Source: Agrobacterium fabrum str. C58 (GTDB lineage Bacteria; Pseudomonadota; Alphaproteobacteria; Rhizobiales; Rhizobiaceae). Taken from it: 64,000 nt of DNA. The notes under the pieces were generated by a model. It did no database searches. It was given only the letters and a program-made list of their open reading frames with translations, and was not told where the DNA came from. Position numbers and translations under genes: made by a program. Position 1 is the stretch's first letter, and every line of letters starts with the position of its first letter. Below are positions 26,346 through 35,801 of the stretch, in pieces. The DNA is taken from assembly GCF_000092025.1 (NCBI RefSeq), contig NC_003063.2, forward strand, positions 1,989,501 through 2,053,500, read 5' to 3'.

Positions 26346-27727
26346 AAGCATCAGCCACGGACAGACAGCGATCGGACGTGCTGGTGGTGTTCGGCGCCAC
26401 GGGTGATCTTGCCTATAAGATGATCTTTCCCTCTCTCTACGCCATGGTGAAACGCGGCGCGCTGCAAACGCCCATCATCGGAGTCGCTTTCGACGATTGG
26501 CCGCGTGAGCAGCTGATAGCGCGGGCGCGCGATGCGGTCGCCAACCATTTGGACAAGATCGATGAAGCCGTCTTCGAAAAATTCGCCGCACAGCTGACCT
26601 ATGTCTCCGGCGATTATCGCAACGAAGCGACATTCGAAAAGCTGCGCACGGCGCTTGGCGGGCACCAGCATCCGCTTTATTATCTCGCCATTCCGCCTTC
26701 CCTGTTCGAAACCGTGGTAACCGGCCTCAACAGGGCGGGCATCGCCGCTTCGGCCCGGCTGATGGTGGAGAAACCCTTTGGCCGTGACCTTGCCTCCGCC
26801 GAAGCCTTAAATGAAGCGTTGCACGCGGTTTTCGCAGAGGATGCTATTTTCCGCATCGACCATTTCCTGGGCAAGGAAGCCATCCAGAACCTTCTTTATT
26901 TTCGTTTTGCCAATGCCTTTCTAGAGCCCGTGTGGAATCGCGACCACGTTGAGAGCGTGCAGATCACCATGGCCGAAGATTTCGGCATCAGGGGGCGCGG
27001 CAAGTTTTATGACGAAGTCGGATGTATCCGCGATGTGATCCAGAACCATCTGATCAATGTGCTGTTGCTGCTGGCCATGGAGCCGCCAGCCACCAGCGCC
27101 TCGGATGATCTCGTCGATGAAAAAGTGCAGATACTGAAAGCCATGCCGCCGCTCACCCGCGATGATGTGGTGCGCGGACAGTTCAGAGGTTATCTGGACG
27201 AGCCGGGTGTCGCCTCGGCGTCCAACCGGGAAACCTTCGCCGCCGCCCGCTTTCGCGTCGCCACCTGGCGCTGGAATGGCGTGCCTTTCTTCATCCGGTC
27301 CGGCAAGAACCTGCCGGCGCATGCAACCGAAGTCGTGGTCCGCTTCAAGCGGCCGCCAATTGCGCTCTTTGGCGATGTCGAGACAACGCCCGCCAATTAT
27401 GTGCGCTTCCGTCTGGGCCCGGATATCGCGATCGGAATCGGTGCGCGTCGCAAGGCAGCTGGCGATGGCATGCGCGGCGAGGCCGTAGAACTCGGCGCGG
27501 TCGATGACGGTATCGGTGACATGGCGCCTTATGAGCGGCTGATCGGCGATGCGATGGCCGGCGAGCGTCAGCTCTTTACCCGCCAGGATGCGGCGGAACT
27601 GGCCTGGAAGATCGTGGAGCCTATCCTCGATGATCCCGCCGTGCCGCCTGTCTATGAGGTGGGAAGCTGGGGCCCGGCGGAAATGGCAGGGTTTGGCCCG
27701 CCAGGCGGATGGGTTGATCCCGAATAA
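26342..27727 (+). CDS. zwf: Glucose-6-phosphate 1-dehydrogenase
   Basis: 461 aa. It has [21 protein letters not shown] (NADP-binding loop), [23 protein letters not shown], the active-site signature [13 protein letters not shown], and the C-terminal beta-sheet domain ([20 protein letters not shown]). It oxidises glucose-6-phosphate to 6-phosphogluconolactone. It begins inside the gnd stop codon. No phosphogluconolactonase gene is present in this operon, so that step must be supplied elsewhere. It may be a second zwf copy dedicated to this operon. Confidence 0.93.
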   Translation: MKASATDRQRSDVLVVFGATGDLAYKMIFPSLYAMVKRGALQTPIIGVAFDDWPREQLIARARDAVANHLDKIDEAVFEKFAAQLTYVSGDYRNEATFEKLRTALGGHQHPLYYLAIPPSLFETVVTGLNRAGIAASARLMVEKPFGRDLASAEALNEALHAVFAEDAIFRIDHFLGKEAIQNLLYFRFANAFLEPVWNRDHVESVQITMAEDFGIRGRGKFYDEVGCIRDVIQNHLINVLLLLAMEPPATSASDDLVDEKVQILKAMPPLTRDDVVRGQFRGYLDEPGVASASNRETFAAARFRVATWRWNGVPFFIRSGKNLPAHATEVVVRFKRPPIALFGDVETTPANYVRFRLGPDIAIGIGARRKAAGDGMRGEAVELGAVDDGIGDMAPYERLIGDAMAGERQLFTRQDAAELAWKIVEPILDDPAVPPVYEVGSWGPAEMAGFGPPGGWVDPE

Positions 27728-27759
27728 CGCCCACAGACATAGTCGATGGAGGCCAGTAT

Positions 27760-28437
27760 ATGGCAGAGGATCAAACCGTTCTTGCAATCGATATCGGCGG
27801 CAGTCATGTAAAGATCGGCCTGAGCACAGATGGTGAAGAACGCAAGGTTGAAAGCGGCAAGACAATGACGGGACCGGAAATGGTCGCCGCCGTAACCGCC
27901 ATGGCAAAAGATATGACCTATGACGTCATTGCCATGGGATATCCCGGCCCGGTCGTTCACAACAAACCGCTTCGGGAACCGGTCAATCTGGGCGAAGGCT
28001 GGGTCGGCTATGATTATGAGGGCGCTTTCGGTCGTCCCGTTCGCATCGTCAACGATGCGCTCATGCAGGCGATTGGCTCTTACAACGGCGGACGCATGTT
28101 GTTTCTGGGGCTCGGCACGGGTTTGGGCGCCGCGATGATTGTCGAAAACGTTGCCCAGCCGATGGAGATCGCCCATCTTCCTTATCGCAAGGGCAAAACC
28201 TACGAGCACTATGTCAGCGAGGCCTATCGGGAAAAGAAAGGCAACGCTAAATGGCAAAAGCGCGTCCAGGACGTTGTGGAGCGCCTGAGCGCGGCTCTTG
28301 AACCGGATGAGGTCGTCATCGGCGGCGGCAACGTGGAAAGGCTCGAAAATCTGCCGCCGAAGTGCAGACGCGGAGACAACGCTATGGCTTTCGAAGGCGG
28401 GTTCCGCCTGTGGAAGAACGCGGACCTCATCGTGTAG
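27760..28437 (+). CDS. ROK-family glucokinase (polyphosphate-glucokinase-like)
   Basis: 225 aa. ATP/polyphosphate-binding motif LAIDIGGSHVKIGLS, catalytic VRIVNDALMQAIGSY (the Asp is the base), and GRMLFLGLGTGLGAAMIVEN. The short length and the lack of the ROK zinc CxCG cluster fit the PpgK/glucomannokinase branch rather than repressor-type ROKs. The start at 27760 follows TGGAGGCCAGT. It phosphorylates glucose released by the GH15 enzyme and feeds the zwf/gnd pair directly upstream. The phosphate donor (ATP or polyphosphate) cannot be fixed from the sequence. Confidence 0.82.
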   Translation: MAEDQTVLAIDIGGSHVKIGLSTDGEERKVESGKTMTGPEMVAAVTAMAKDMTYDVIAMGYPGPVVHNKPLREPVNLGEGWVGYDYEGAFGRPVRIVNDALMQAIGSYNGGRMLFLGLGTGLGAAMIVENVAQPMEIAHLPYRKGKTYEHYVSEAYREKKGNAKWQKRVQDVVERLSAALEPDEVVIGGGNVERLENLPPKCRRGDNAMAFEGGFRLWKNADLIV

Positions 28438-28553
28438 GCGGTATTGATTTACGGAGCCACCATCGCACTTTTGTCTCGCGACTGAAACCAAACCAGTCTC
28501 CTCTTCGTATCTAGGCCAGCGACCTGCCTGGCGCTAACGGAGAAGACGGCCTG

Positions 28554-29111
28554 ATGGAGCTTGGAAGGGACGATACGCGGACGGGTCTGGCCGTAACAGA
28601 AGACCTGACGAAGGCGACACTGACCGTTGCCTGGGTCATCATCCTCAACAAGCCGTTTTATCCGCTTTATGTCTGGTATCTGGTCGATGCCGATGCTGCT
28701 GTGGCATCGCTCGTAACCCTGCTATCGCTGCCGTTTTTCCTTGCGATTCCGTTTCTTGCGAAGAAATCCCATCTGGCTGCGCGCCTGTCGCTTCCTCTTG
28801 TGGGAACGCTTGATACCCTGTTTGAAACAGCGATATTCGGCCACGCATCCGGCACGGAATTTTTCTTTGCGGCATGCATCATGCTGGCGGCCATCTCGTT
28901 CCGTGCGGACGAGAAACTCTGGCAATATGCGACGGCAATTCTTGTCTTTATCGCCTTCTTCTGCTCGCGCACATTTCTGGGCGCGGGGCTGCAATCCTGG
29001 TCGGCGGACGATCTTGCAACGCTTGTCAATCTGAATACGTTTTCCGCTGCCGGCCTCATGGCCTTTATCGCGCTTCGATATGCCGGCTTGTCACGGCGAA
29101 CTGAAACCTGA
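28554..29111 (+). CDS. Small integral membrane protein, function unknown
   Basis: 185 aa with five or six hydrophobic helices (ATLTVAWVIILNKPFYPLYVWYLV; ASLVTLLSLPFFLAIPFL; FFFAACIMLAAISF; YATAILVFIAFFCSRTFLGAG; AAGLMAFIALRYAG). No family is recognised with certainty. It precedes the lipocalin and SDR genes on the same strand with short spacing, so the three may form an operon separate from the glucose genes (117-bp gap). Confidence 0.7.
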   Translation: MELGRDDTRTGLAVTEDLTKATLTVAWVIILNKPFYPLYVWYLVDADAAVASLVTLLSLPFFLAIPFLAKKSHLAARLSLPLVGTLDTLFETAIFGHASGTEFFFAACIMLAAISFRADEKLWQYATAILVFIAFFCSRTFLGAGLQSWSADDLATLVNLNTFSAAGLMAFIALRYAGLSRRTET

Positions 29112-29137
29112 ACCCGATTGATCGACAGGAGGAGTTT

Positions 29138-29668
29138 ATGCAGAAAGATCGCAAGCGCATCATGGGGGCGCTCACATTCTCGTTGTTTTTATTCGCGGGC
29201 TCGTTCGCTGCTGCTGCCCCCAAGCCCGTTGCCGTTGATGCCGGTCACTATCGTGGCACATGGCTGGAAATCGGTCGCATGCCGATGCTTCTGACGGACG
29301 GATGCGTTGCCGGCTATTCCACCTACCGGCAGGGTAAGTCGGCCGATGAAGTGCTGGTAGAAGATGGCTGCCGCGAAGGCACGCCGCAGGGCAAGTTGAA
29401 GACCATCAACGGTGTTGGAAAGATCGAGGACTTCGCATCTACCAAGGCGAAGATGAGGGTCCGTTACCCGCTTCTGATCACGTTCAATTACTGGGTGCTC
29501 TATAAATCTCCTGACAAGTCCTGGTTCATCAGCGCCAATCCATCCACCGAAGATGTCTGGGTTTACGCCCGCAGCGTTCCCTCCAAGGCGAAGCTCAACA
29601 GGATGATGATGAAAGTGCGTGAGCTGGGTTATGATGTCAAAAAGCTCGAATTTCCCGCCCAGAAATAA
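29138..29668 (+). CDS. Lipocalin-like secreted protein (Blc family)
   Basis: 176 aa. A signal peptide (IMGALTFSLFLFAGSFAAAAP) precedes a lipocalin domain with HYRGTWLEIGRMPMLL (the GxW first-strand motif), CVAGYSTY and VLYKSPDKSWFISANP. No lipobox cysteine follows the signal, so it is probably periplasmic rather than lipid-anchored. Blc-type proteins bind fatty acids or lysophospholipids. An excellent AGGAGGAG site precedes the ATG. It is followed 19 bp later by an SDR gene. Confidence 0.8.
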   Translation: MQKDRKRIMGALTFSLFLFAGSFAAAAPKPVAVDAGHYRGTWLEIGRMPMLLTDGCVAGYSTYRQGKSADEVLVEDGCREGTPQGKLKTINGVGKIEDFASTKAKMRVRYPLLITFNYWVLYKSPDKSWFISANPSTEDVWVYARSVPSKAKLNRMMMKVRELGYDVKKLEFPAQK

Positions 29669-29687
29669 CCGCTGACGGAGAGCGCCG

Positions 29688-30386
29688 ATGAAGACCCTTG
29701 AAAACGGCTATCGAGCCATCGTCATCGGTGCGTCCGGCGGTATTGGCGCTGCATTGCTTGCGCGCCTCAAGGCCGATCCCCGGTGTGCATTTGCCCTGCC
29801 TCTGTCTCGCAGCCACGACGGTCTCGACATCACCGACGAGACGACGGTCCGCGAAGCCGCTGCCCGTCTGGAAGACCAGCGCGGTTCATTCGATCTGATC
29901 TTCAACGCAACGGGTGCTTTGGTGGTCGATGGTGCCGGTCCAGAAAAGTCGATACGGGCGATCGACGCCGATCTCATGGCGAAACAATTTGCGGTCAATG
30001 CCATAGGGCCTGCACTGCTCCTGAAATATTTCACGCCGCTTTTGCAACGGGACAGGCGAAGCGTCTTTGCCTCCCTGTCGGCGCGTGTTGGCTCGATTGG
30101 CGATAACCGGCTGGGCGGGTGGATTTCCTATCGCGCCGCGAAGGCCGCTCAAAATCAGATCATTCGAACTGCGGCGATCGAAATTGCTCGCACCAACCGC
30201 CAGGCCATCATCGTCGCGCTGCATCCCGGGACAGTCGATACGGACCTTTCCCAGCCGTTCTCGAAGGGCAGAGACCGGTTCACTCCGGATCACTCGGCTG
30301 TGCGCCTTTTGGAGACCATCAACGGTCTCGACGAGAGCCAGACGGGCCGATTTTTCGCCCATGACGGCTCAACGATAGAATGGTGA
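29688..30386 (+). CDS. SDR-family oxidoreductase, CsgA-like
   Basis: 232 aa. The cofactor loop is IVIGASGGIGAALLARL, then LIFNATGALV, SLSARVGSIGDNRLGGWISYRAAKAAQ with the Y-x3-K pair, and LHPGTVDTDLSQPFSKG. This layout matches the CsgA/YwfD-like SDR group of small soluble NAD(P)H enzymes. The start at 29688 follows ACGGAGAGCGCC. It is last in the membrane protein-lipocalin-SDR run; the substrate is unknown. Confidence 0.85.
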   Translation: MKTLENGYRAIVIGASGGIGAALLARLKADPRCAFALPLSRSHDGLDITDETTVREAAARLEDQRGSFDLIFNATGALVVDGAGPEKSIRAIDADLMAKQFAVNAIGPALLLKYFTPLLQRDRRSVFASLSARVGSIGDNRLGGWISYRAAKAAQNQIIRTAAIEIARTNRQAIIVALHPGTVDTDLSQPFSKGRDRFTPDHSAVRLLETINGLDESQTGRFFAHDGSTIEW

Positions 30387-31109
30387 GTTCTGACTTATAC
30401 AGTGCTGTTGCGAGCAACAGCAACTCGACGAAACGAGCTATAAGTTTTCAACATAGCGACTTTGCGCATTGCAGTCTGATGAACTCGGCCTTCTCGGCGT
30501 TCCTGACCTGCAAAGTTTTTGACGTGAGCCCCATCTACGCGTCCGGAAAATTCGATGCTTTCATTGCTTCCGCTCCTGTTCCCAGCCGGGAATCTAGCGC
30601 GAAAAATTCCAATCAAAAACGATCCAGTTTTTTGGAGAGTAGAGCATTCAGATCAGGGGGGGTGTCGAAAAGTCAGCTAGACGGCCCGGGGAGTTTTTAA
30701 GGATATTTGCCTCAGACCGGATCGTAAAGTCGGCAAGGCCCTCATCAGCATGTCGCGATAGCCCGATGTGCCGACGGCCTGACATTGTATTCCACAGCGC
30801 CGTTTACGAAACTGCCGAGTTCCTAGTACGCCTGACGGAAGTGGAGGTCGAGGTCAGCTAGATCGATATCTTTGGCTAATTGTTATCCTCTACCACCGGC
30901 ATGGTGCCTGACGTCCGCAACTGGTTAAGCTGTGATGAGATTGTACCAGCCATCAGGGGATTGGTAGAGCCCGTCCTGGGCACGGGAGGTTCGAGCATTT
31001 CCGTCTTCGGGAGGCCGAGAATAACACCCCGAATAATCCGCCCGAACAGGCTATGGGTAATAGCCGATGCCTCCTTCAACGAGCAGCGGAAACGTGCGCC
31101 ATTTTCCGC
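30387..31109. other. Gene-poor stretch, nothing recognised
   Basis: About 720 bp with only short frames lacking ribosome-binding sites or familiar motifs (for example 30380-30700 plus and 30876-31079 minus). It may be decayed sequence between the two metabolic operons. Confidence 0.4.
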
Positions 31110-31841
31110 TTATTTTACAAACGGTAAGGGTTGATCCGAAACAATTGAATTGAAGTCGCCTATGGAAGCATAGCGCGCGGCCCGCACCTTGCTGAACTTG
31201 CTGCTGTCCACCACAAGATGCTTTTGCATTGAGCGTTGCATAACCATCTGTTTGATCGGCACTTCATGAAAGTGTGAGCAGGTGACGCCATGCTGTTCGT
31301 CCACACCGCCGGCAGACAAGAATGCCTTATTTATATTGATGCGCTTTAGCACCTCGATACCCTCATCACCTGAAAACGAAGCCGCTTCCGGGTGATAAAC
31401 TCCTCCGAGCATGATCAGGCGGACATCGTTTCTGCTCGCCAGCTCCTCTGCAACATTAAGGGAATAGCAGATGACGGTGACATGGGCATTTGCCGGAATC
31501 TGCCGCGCCAAATGCGGCATCGTCGTTCCGCAATCGATGAATACAGTGTCATATGGTTCGATCATAACTGCCGCCTGCCTACAGGCCCGCGCTTTAGCAG
31601 TTGCGTGGCTGTCCTTTTCCTGTTCCAGCACATAGTCGCTGCTAACGGTGCCGTCCTGAACCGGAATAATGTAGCCGCCAAGACAGCTCAGCCGCTCGCC
31701 ATCGGCGGCAATATCGCGGCGAATGGTAATTTCGGAGACGCCAAGCCTGGACGCGGCGTCCCGCAGCCTCAGTACGCCCGTTTCCTGAACCAGCCCAGCC
31801 AGGGCGTCCAACCTGGCATTGTGTGCACTTATTCTGCTCAC
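31110..31841 (-). CDS. DeoR-family transcriptional repressor
   Basis: 243 aa. The N-terminal DeoR helix-turn-helix (RLDALAGLVQETGVLRLRDAASRLGVSEITIRRDI) is followed by a sugar-phosphate-sensing domain with VFIDCGTTMPHLARQI, VICYSLNVAEEL and VVDSSKFSKVRAARY. The GTG start at 31841 follows CGGAGACAAG; an upstream in-frame ATG at 31934 would add 31 residues not expected in the family. It is divergent from the sugar ABC/deoC operon and probably represses it until a phosphorylated sugar appears. Confidence 0.88.
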   Translation of the reverse strand: MSRISAHNARLDALAGLVQETGVLRLRDAASRLGVSEITIRRDIAADGERLSCLGGYIIPVQDGTVSSDYVLEQEKDSHATAKARACRQAAVMIEPYDTVFIDCGTTMPHLARQIPANAHVTVICYSLNVAEELASRNDVRLIMLGGVYHPEAASFSGDEGIEVLKRININKAFLSAGGVDEQHGVTCSHFHEVPIKQMVMQRSMQKHLVVDSSKFSKVRAARYASIGDFNSIVSDQPLPFVK

Positions 31842-32178
31842 CTTGTCTCCGCTTTCGGTTTCTCGCTGTGCGTCATATTTCGGTGTTACTTTGCTCGCAA
31901 TCGCACATCTCTGCGCTTGACAGAAGAATAACAAACATGAAACGATCGAAACATAATGATCGGATTATATCATAATAGTTCGCATTATCGGGAGAGGAAA
32001 ACAACAGGTTTCTGGGGCACATCGTGGCCCATCCACCGGGGGCATGGGAATCCTTCCGGGCGAATGAGGAGGCGTCGGACGCGTGAGAACCAGTTTCCGG
32101 CGTCAGTTATCGAACATTGTCGGGTGCTGGGGCTGGAATAGTTCCCACACATTGCAGTTTCAAAGGGAGGAGTTATCC
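31842..32178. promoter_or_regulatory. Divergent promoter region, deoR-like / sugar operon
   Basis: 337 bp between the repressor GTG and the binding-protein GTG. At 31953-31968 and 31972-31988 lie two tandem inverted repeats, ATAAT-N6-ATTAT and ATAAT-N7-ATTAT. Just before them is a direct repeat GAAAC-N4-GAAAC (31939-31952). These are plausible DeoR operators; no protein-coding gene is supported here. Confidence 0.5.
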
Positions 32179-33225
32179 GTGAATAAAATTTTCACAACTA
32201 TCGCGCTTGCTGCGACGCTTTCGGCCTCGGCTGTCTTTGCGCAGAGCGCCGTCGATGCGTCGAAGGTCAACAAGGAGTTGATCACAACGGCGAGCGGCAA
32301 GAAATACACCATTGCAACTGTCGTGAAGGTGGATGGCATTGCGTGGTTTGACCGCATGCGCGATGGCGTCGAGCAGTTCAAGGGGGATACCGGAAACGAT
32401 GTCTGGATGGTTGGCCCAAGCCAGGCTGATGCTGCCGCCCAGGTGCAGCTCGTTGAAAACCTCATCGCACAGGGAGTTGATGCGATCGCCATCGTGCCGT
32501 TCTCGGTCGAAGCGGTAGAGCCGGTGCTCAAGAAAGCCCGAGATCGCGGCATCGTCGTCATCAGCCATGAGGCTTCGAACATCCAGAACGTCGATTTCGA
32601 CATCGAAGCCTTCGACAACAAAGCATACGGCGCCAACCTGATGAAGGAACTTGGCAAATCCATGGGCGGTAAGGGCAAGTACGTCGCCACCGTTGGCAGT
32701 CTGACGTCCAAGTCGCAGATGGAATGGATCGACGGCGCCGTCGAGTACCAGAAGGCAAACTTCCCGGAAATGTCGCAGGCGACCGAGCGGCTGGAAACCT
32801 ATGACGACGCCAACACCGACTACACCAAACTCAAGGAAGCAATGACCGCCTATCCGGACATTACCGGTATTCTCGGCGCGCCGATGCCGACATCCGCAGG
32901 CGCTGGCCGCCTGATCGCCGAGGGCGGCCTGTCGGGCAAGGTTTTCTTCTCGGGAACGGGCCTGGTTTCCGTTGCCGGCGAATACATCAAGAACGATAAT
33001 ATCCAGTACATCCAGTTCTGGGATCCGGCCGTGGCCGGTTATGCCATGAACATGCTGGCTGTCGCGGTTCTCGAGAAGAAGAATGAGCAGATCAAGGCGG
33101 GTCTCAACATGGGTCTACCCGGTTATGAAAGCCTGCTGGTTCCTGACGCCTCCAAGCCACACCTGCTCTACGGCGCAGGTTGGGTCGGGGTGACCAAAGA
33201 AAACATGGACAAGTACGACTTCTGA
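32179..33225 (+). CDS. Sugar ABC transporter periplasmic binding protein
   Basis: 348 aa of the RbsB/LsrB-like class (PF13407). The signal peptide is VNKIFTTIALAATLSASAVFA. Ligand-domain motifs include VDGIAWFDRMRDGVEQF, DAAAQVQLVENLIAQGVDAIAIVP and HEASNIQNVDFDIEAFDNKAYG. The GTG start at 32179 follows GGGAGGAG at good spacing and places the signal peptide at the N-terminus. With the adjacent ATPase, two permeases, kinase and aldolase, the ligand is most likely a pentose-type sugar such as 2-deoxyribose. Confidence 0.9.
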   Translation: MNKIFTTIALAATLSASAVFAQSAVDASKVNKELITTASGKKYTIATVVKVDGIAWFDRMRDGVEQFKGDTGNDVWMVGPSQADAAAQVQLVENLIAQGVDAIAIVPFSVEAVEPVLKKARDRGIVVISHEASNIQNVDFDIEAFDNKAYGANLMKELGKSMGGKGKYVATVGSLTSKSQMEWIDGAVEYQKANFPEMSQATERLETYDDANTDYTKLKEAMTAYPDITGILGAPMPTSAGAGRLIAEGGLSGKVFFSGTGLVSVAGEYIKNDNIQYIQFWDPAVAGYAMNMLAVAVLEKKNEQIKAGLNMGLPGYESLLVPDASKPHLLYGAGWVGVTKENMDKYDF

Positions 33226-33296
33226 TCCGAACCACGGAGGGAGGGGCAACCCTCTCTCTGTGCACCCCGTGTTTTCCAGCCTTGCACGAGGCCATT

Positions 33297-34796
33297 ATGA
33301 CTGAAAATCTGATCGAGCTGCGCCACATCGGTAAGCGGTTTGGTGGCGTGAAGGCGCTCGACGACGTATCGCTGAGCATTCGCCCGGGCGAAATCCATTG
33401 CCTTGCCGGTGAAAACGGTTCCGGCAAATCCACCGTCATCAAAATCATGTCCGGGGTTTACACACCCGAGGACGGTGAGATCCTGATCGACGGGAAGCCT
33501 GTCGGCAAACTCGATCCGGTAAAATCCGTTCACCACGGTATTCAGGTGATCTATCAGGATTTTTCGCTGTTTGGTAACCTGACGGTCGCCGAGAACCTGG
33601 CCATCAATACCTTTCTGATGGAAGGTCGCAAAACGGTCGACTGGCGACATGTCCGTGAGCTGGCCCAAAAGGCGTTGGACCGCCTCGGCGTGAGCATCGA
33701 TCTTGATACGGATGTCGAAACCCTGCCGACCTCTGGAAAGCAGATCGTGGCGATTGCCCGTGCCGTCATGGCCGATGCACGCCTGATCATCATGGATGAG
33801 CCGACGACCGCGCTGACGCGCCATGAGGTTGATGCCCTCTTCAAGATTGTGCGTGATATTCAGGCGCAGGGCATCGCCGTGCTCTTCGTCAGCCACAAAA
33901 TGCGCGAGATGCTCGAAATCAGCGAGCGCCTGACAGTTTTCCGCAATGGCAAGAAGGTGGCCGAAGGGCCGATCGCCGAATTCGATGAGCCGGCAATCAC
34001 CCGCGCGATGACGGGGCAGGAGCTGACCGCCCACAGCTACAAGTGGGCACCGCAGGAAGGTGCCGATACACCGGTGCTGGAAGTCCGCAACCTCTCGGTT
34101 CCGGCTTCCGTGGAAAACACCGACCTGACGTTAAGGCCAGGCGAAATCGTCGGTATTTCGGGTTTGATCGGTTCGGGGCGTACCGAACTTGCGCTGGCGC
34201 TGTTTGGCATGCGCCCCGATTTTACCGGTTCAGTGCGCCTCGCAGGCCGCGAGGTTCACCCAAGGACCGTTCAGGAGGGTATTGCCTGCGGTGTCGCTTA
34301 TGTGCCGGAGGATCGCCTGACCGAGGGGCTATTCCTGACGCAATCGATCGAACGGAATATCATTGTCACGTCGATTGAGAAATTCGTCCGCGGTCTTTTC
34401 ATCAATCGCAAAAAGGCGGACGAGACGACCCGCGAAATGTTCTCGGCCATGCAGATCGTGGCACCAGGACCGCACACGCCGGTCAACCATTTGTCCGGTG
34501 GCAACGCACAGCGCGTCGTTCTGGCTCGCTGGTTGTTGACTGGGGCCAAAGTGCTGATCCTGAACGGCCCGACCGTCGGCGTCGATGTCGGTTCCAAAGC
34601 ACAGATCCACACCATCATCCGCAAGCTGGCCGAAAAGGAAGGGCTGGCCGTGCTGATGATTTCCGACGATGTGCCGGAACTGGTGCAGAACTGCAACCGC
34701 GTGCTGGTCATGCATCGCGGCCGTTTCGTTGACGAGTTGTCTGGAGAGAGCATGACCGAAGACGCCGTTAACGACCGGCTCAAGATGCTGAATTGA
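33297..34796 (+). CDS. Sugar ABC transporter ATP-binding protein (RbsA type, two NBDs)
   Basis: 499 aa with two nucleotide-binding domains. In NBD1, Walker A is AGENGSGKSTV, the signature-like segment is LPTSGKQIVAIARAVM, and Walker B is LIIMDEPTTAL. In NBD2, the P-loop is degenerate (SGLIGSGRTELALAL), while the signature is LSGGNAQRVVLARWL and Walker B is VLILNGPTVGVDV, where the usual DEPT acid is replaced. This pattern is normal for RbsA/MglA proteins, in which one site is degenerate. The start at 33297 is the first ATG after the upstream gene. It powers import of the operon's sugar. Confidence 0.92.
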   Translation: MTENLIELRHIGKRFGGVKALDDVSLSIRPGEIHCLAGENGSGKSTVIKIMSGVYTPEDGEILIDGKPVGKLDPVKSVHHGIQVIYQDFSLFGNLTVAENLAINTFLMEGRKTVDWRHVRELAQKALDRLGVSIDLDTDVETLPTSGKQIVAIARAVMADARLIIMDEPTTALTRHEVDALFKIVRDIQAQGIAVLFVSHKMREMLEISERLTVFRNGKKVAEGPIAEFDEPAITRAMTGQELTAHSYKWAPQEGADTPVLEVRNLSVPASVENTDLTLRPGEIVGISGLIGSGRTELALALFGMRPDFTGSVRLAGREVHPRTVQEGIACGVAYVPEDRLTEGLFLTQSIERNIIVTSIEKFVRGLFINRKKADETTREMFSAMQIVAPGPHTPVNHLSGGNAQRVVLARWLLTGAKVLILNGPTVGVDVGSKAQIHTIIRKLAEKEGLAVLMISDDVPELVQNCNRVLVMHRGRFVDELSGESMTEDAVNDRLKMLN

Positions 34797-34809
34797 GGGG
34801 CCGCAAGAC

Positions 34810-35787
34810 ATGAAATTCCTGAAAAGCACAGAATTCATTATCGCCTGCGTCCTGCTCGCGGCCATGATCATCATCGGTCTCATCAATCCAGCCTTCTGGT
34901 CGCTCGACAACATCTTCGGCCTGTTGCGCTCCAATGTCGTGATCGGCATCATGGCGCTCGGTGTATTACTCGTGATGATTTCCGGCGGTATCGACGTATC
35001 GTTCACGGCCTTTGCCATTGCGGCGATGTATCTGACTGTGCGTAGCATGGTCTATCTCGGCTATGATGGCGTGCTCATTCCCTTTGTTGCGGCAACGCTG
35101 ATTGGGCTCGTTCTCGGTGCTTTCAACGGTTTGATTATCCATCGTTTCAGGATGATCCCGCTGATCGTGACGCTCGGGACCGGTTCCATTGTGCGTGGTC
35201 TGGTTCTCGGCCTCGTCGGTACCAGCATCGTCAACATCAACAAGATGCCAAAGGAGCTGATCGAGTTCGGCAAGACCGATGTTATCTCGCTGACGTCGGC
35301 CACTGGATCGACTTTCGGCCTGACCGCGATGTTCCTGGTCTATCTGGGGCTGGCATTGGTCATTCATCTCATCCTGACCTACACCATGATTGGGCGCAGC
35401 GTTTATGCCTATGGCGGCTCTCCTGAAGCAGCCAAACGTGTTGGCTTCAATACAGGTGCGACGATCTTCTTTGTCTATTGCATCGCCGGTGCGCTGGCGG
35501 GCTTCTCGGGCCTGCTGCATTCCTCGATGATCTGGCTTGCCAACCCGCGTGATTTTGTCGGTCTCGAACTCGACGTGATCGCGGCGGTGGTTCTGGGCGG
35601 TGCGTCGATCTTTGGTGGACGCGGCACGGTTCTCGGAACATTAATGGGCGTGTTCATGCTGGTGATGGTCAAAAACTCGCTGATCATCATGAAAGTGGAC
35701 ACTACCTGGCAGCGGGTCGTTGTCGGCCTGATCATCATCATCGCCACCGCCATCACGGCATGGCGCGACCGCAAAAGCATAGCGTGA
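34810..35787 (+). CDS. Sugar ABC transporter permease (RbsC-like) 1
   Basis: 325 aa with about nine to ten hydrophobic helices and the BPD_transp_2 hallmark stretches GVLLVMISGGIDVSFTAFA, FNGLIIHRFRMIPLIVTLG, GGSPEAAKRVGFN and VVLGGASIFGGRGTVLGTLMG. It starts 13 bp after the ATPase stop. It probably pairs with the second permease, as heterodimeric permeases are common in this family. Confidence 0.9.
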   Translation: MKFLKSTEFIIACVLLAAMIIIGLINPAFWSLDNIFGLLRSNVVIGIMALGVLLVMISGGIDVSFTAFAIAAMYLTVRSMVYLGYDGVLIPFVAATLIGLVLGAFNGLIIHRFRMIPLIVTLGTGSIVRGLVLGLVGTSIVNINKMPKELIEFGKTDVISLTSATGSTFGLTAMFLVYLGLALVIHLILTYTMIGRSVYAYGGSPEAAKRVGFNTGATIFFVYCIAGALAGFSGLLHSSMIWLANPRDFVGLELDVIAAVVLGGASIFGGRGTVLGTLMGVFMLVMVKNSLIIMKVDTTWQRVVVGLIIIIATAITAWRDRKSIA

Positions 35788-35801
35788 CGGGAGAGCGCAT
35801 C

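Noticed and set aside
30380..30700. 106-codon open frame on the plus strand
   Set aside because: Serine-rich translation, begins inside the upstream SDR stop region, no ribosome-binding site or family.
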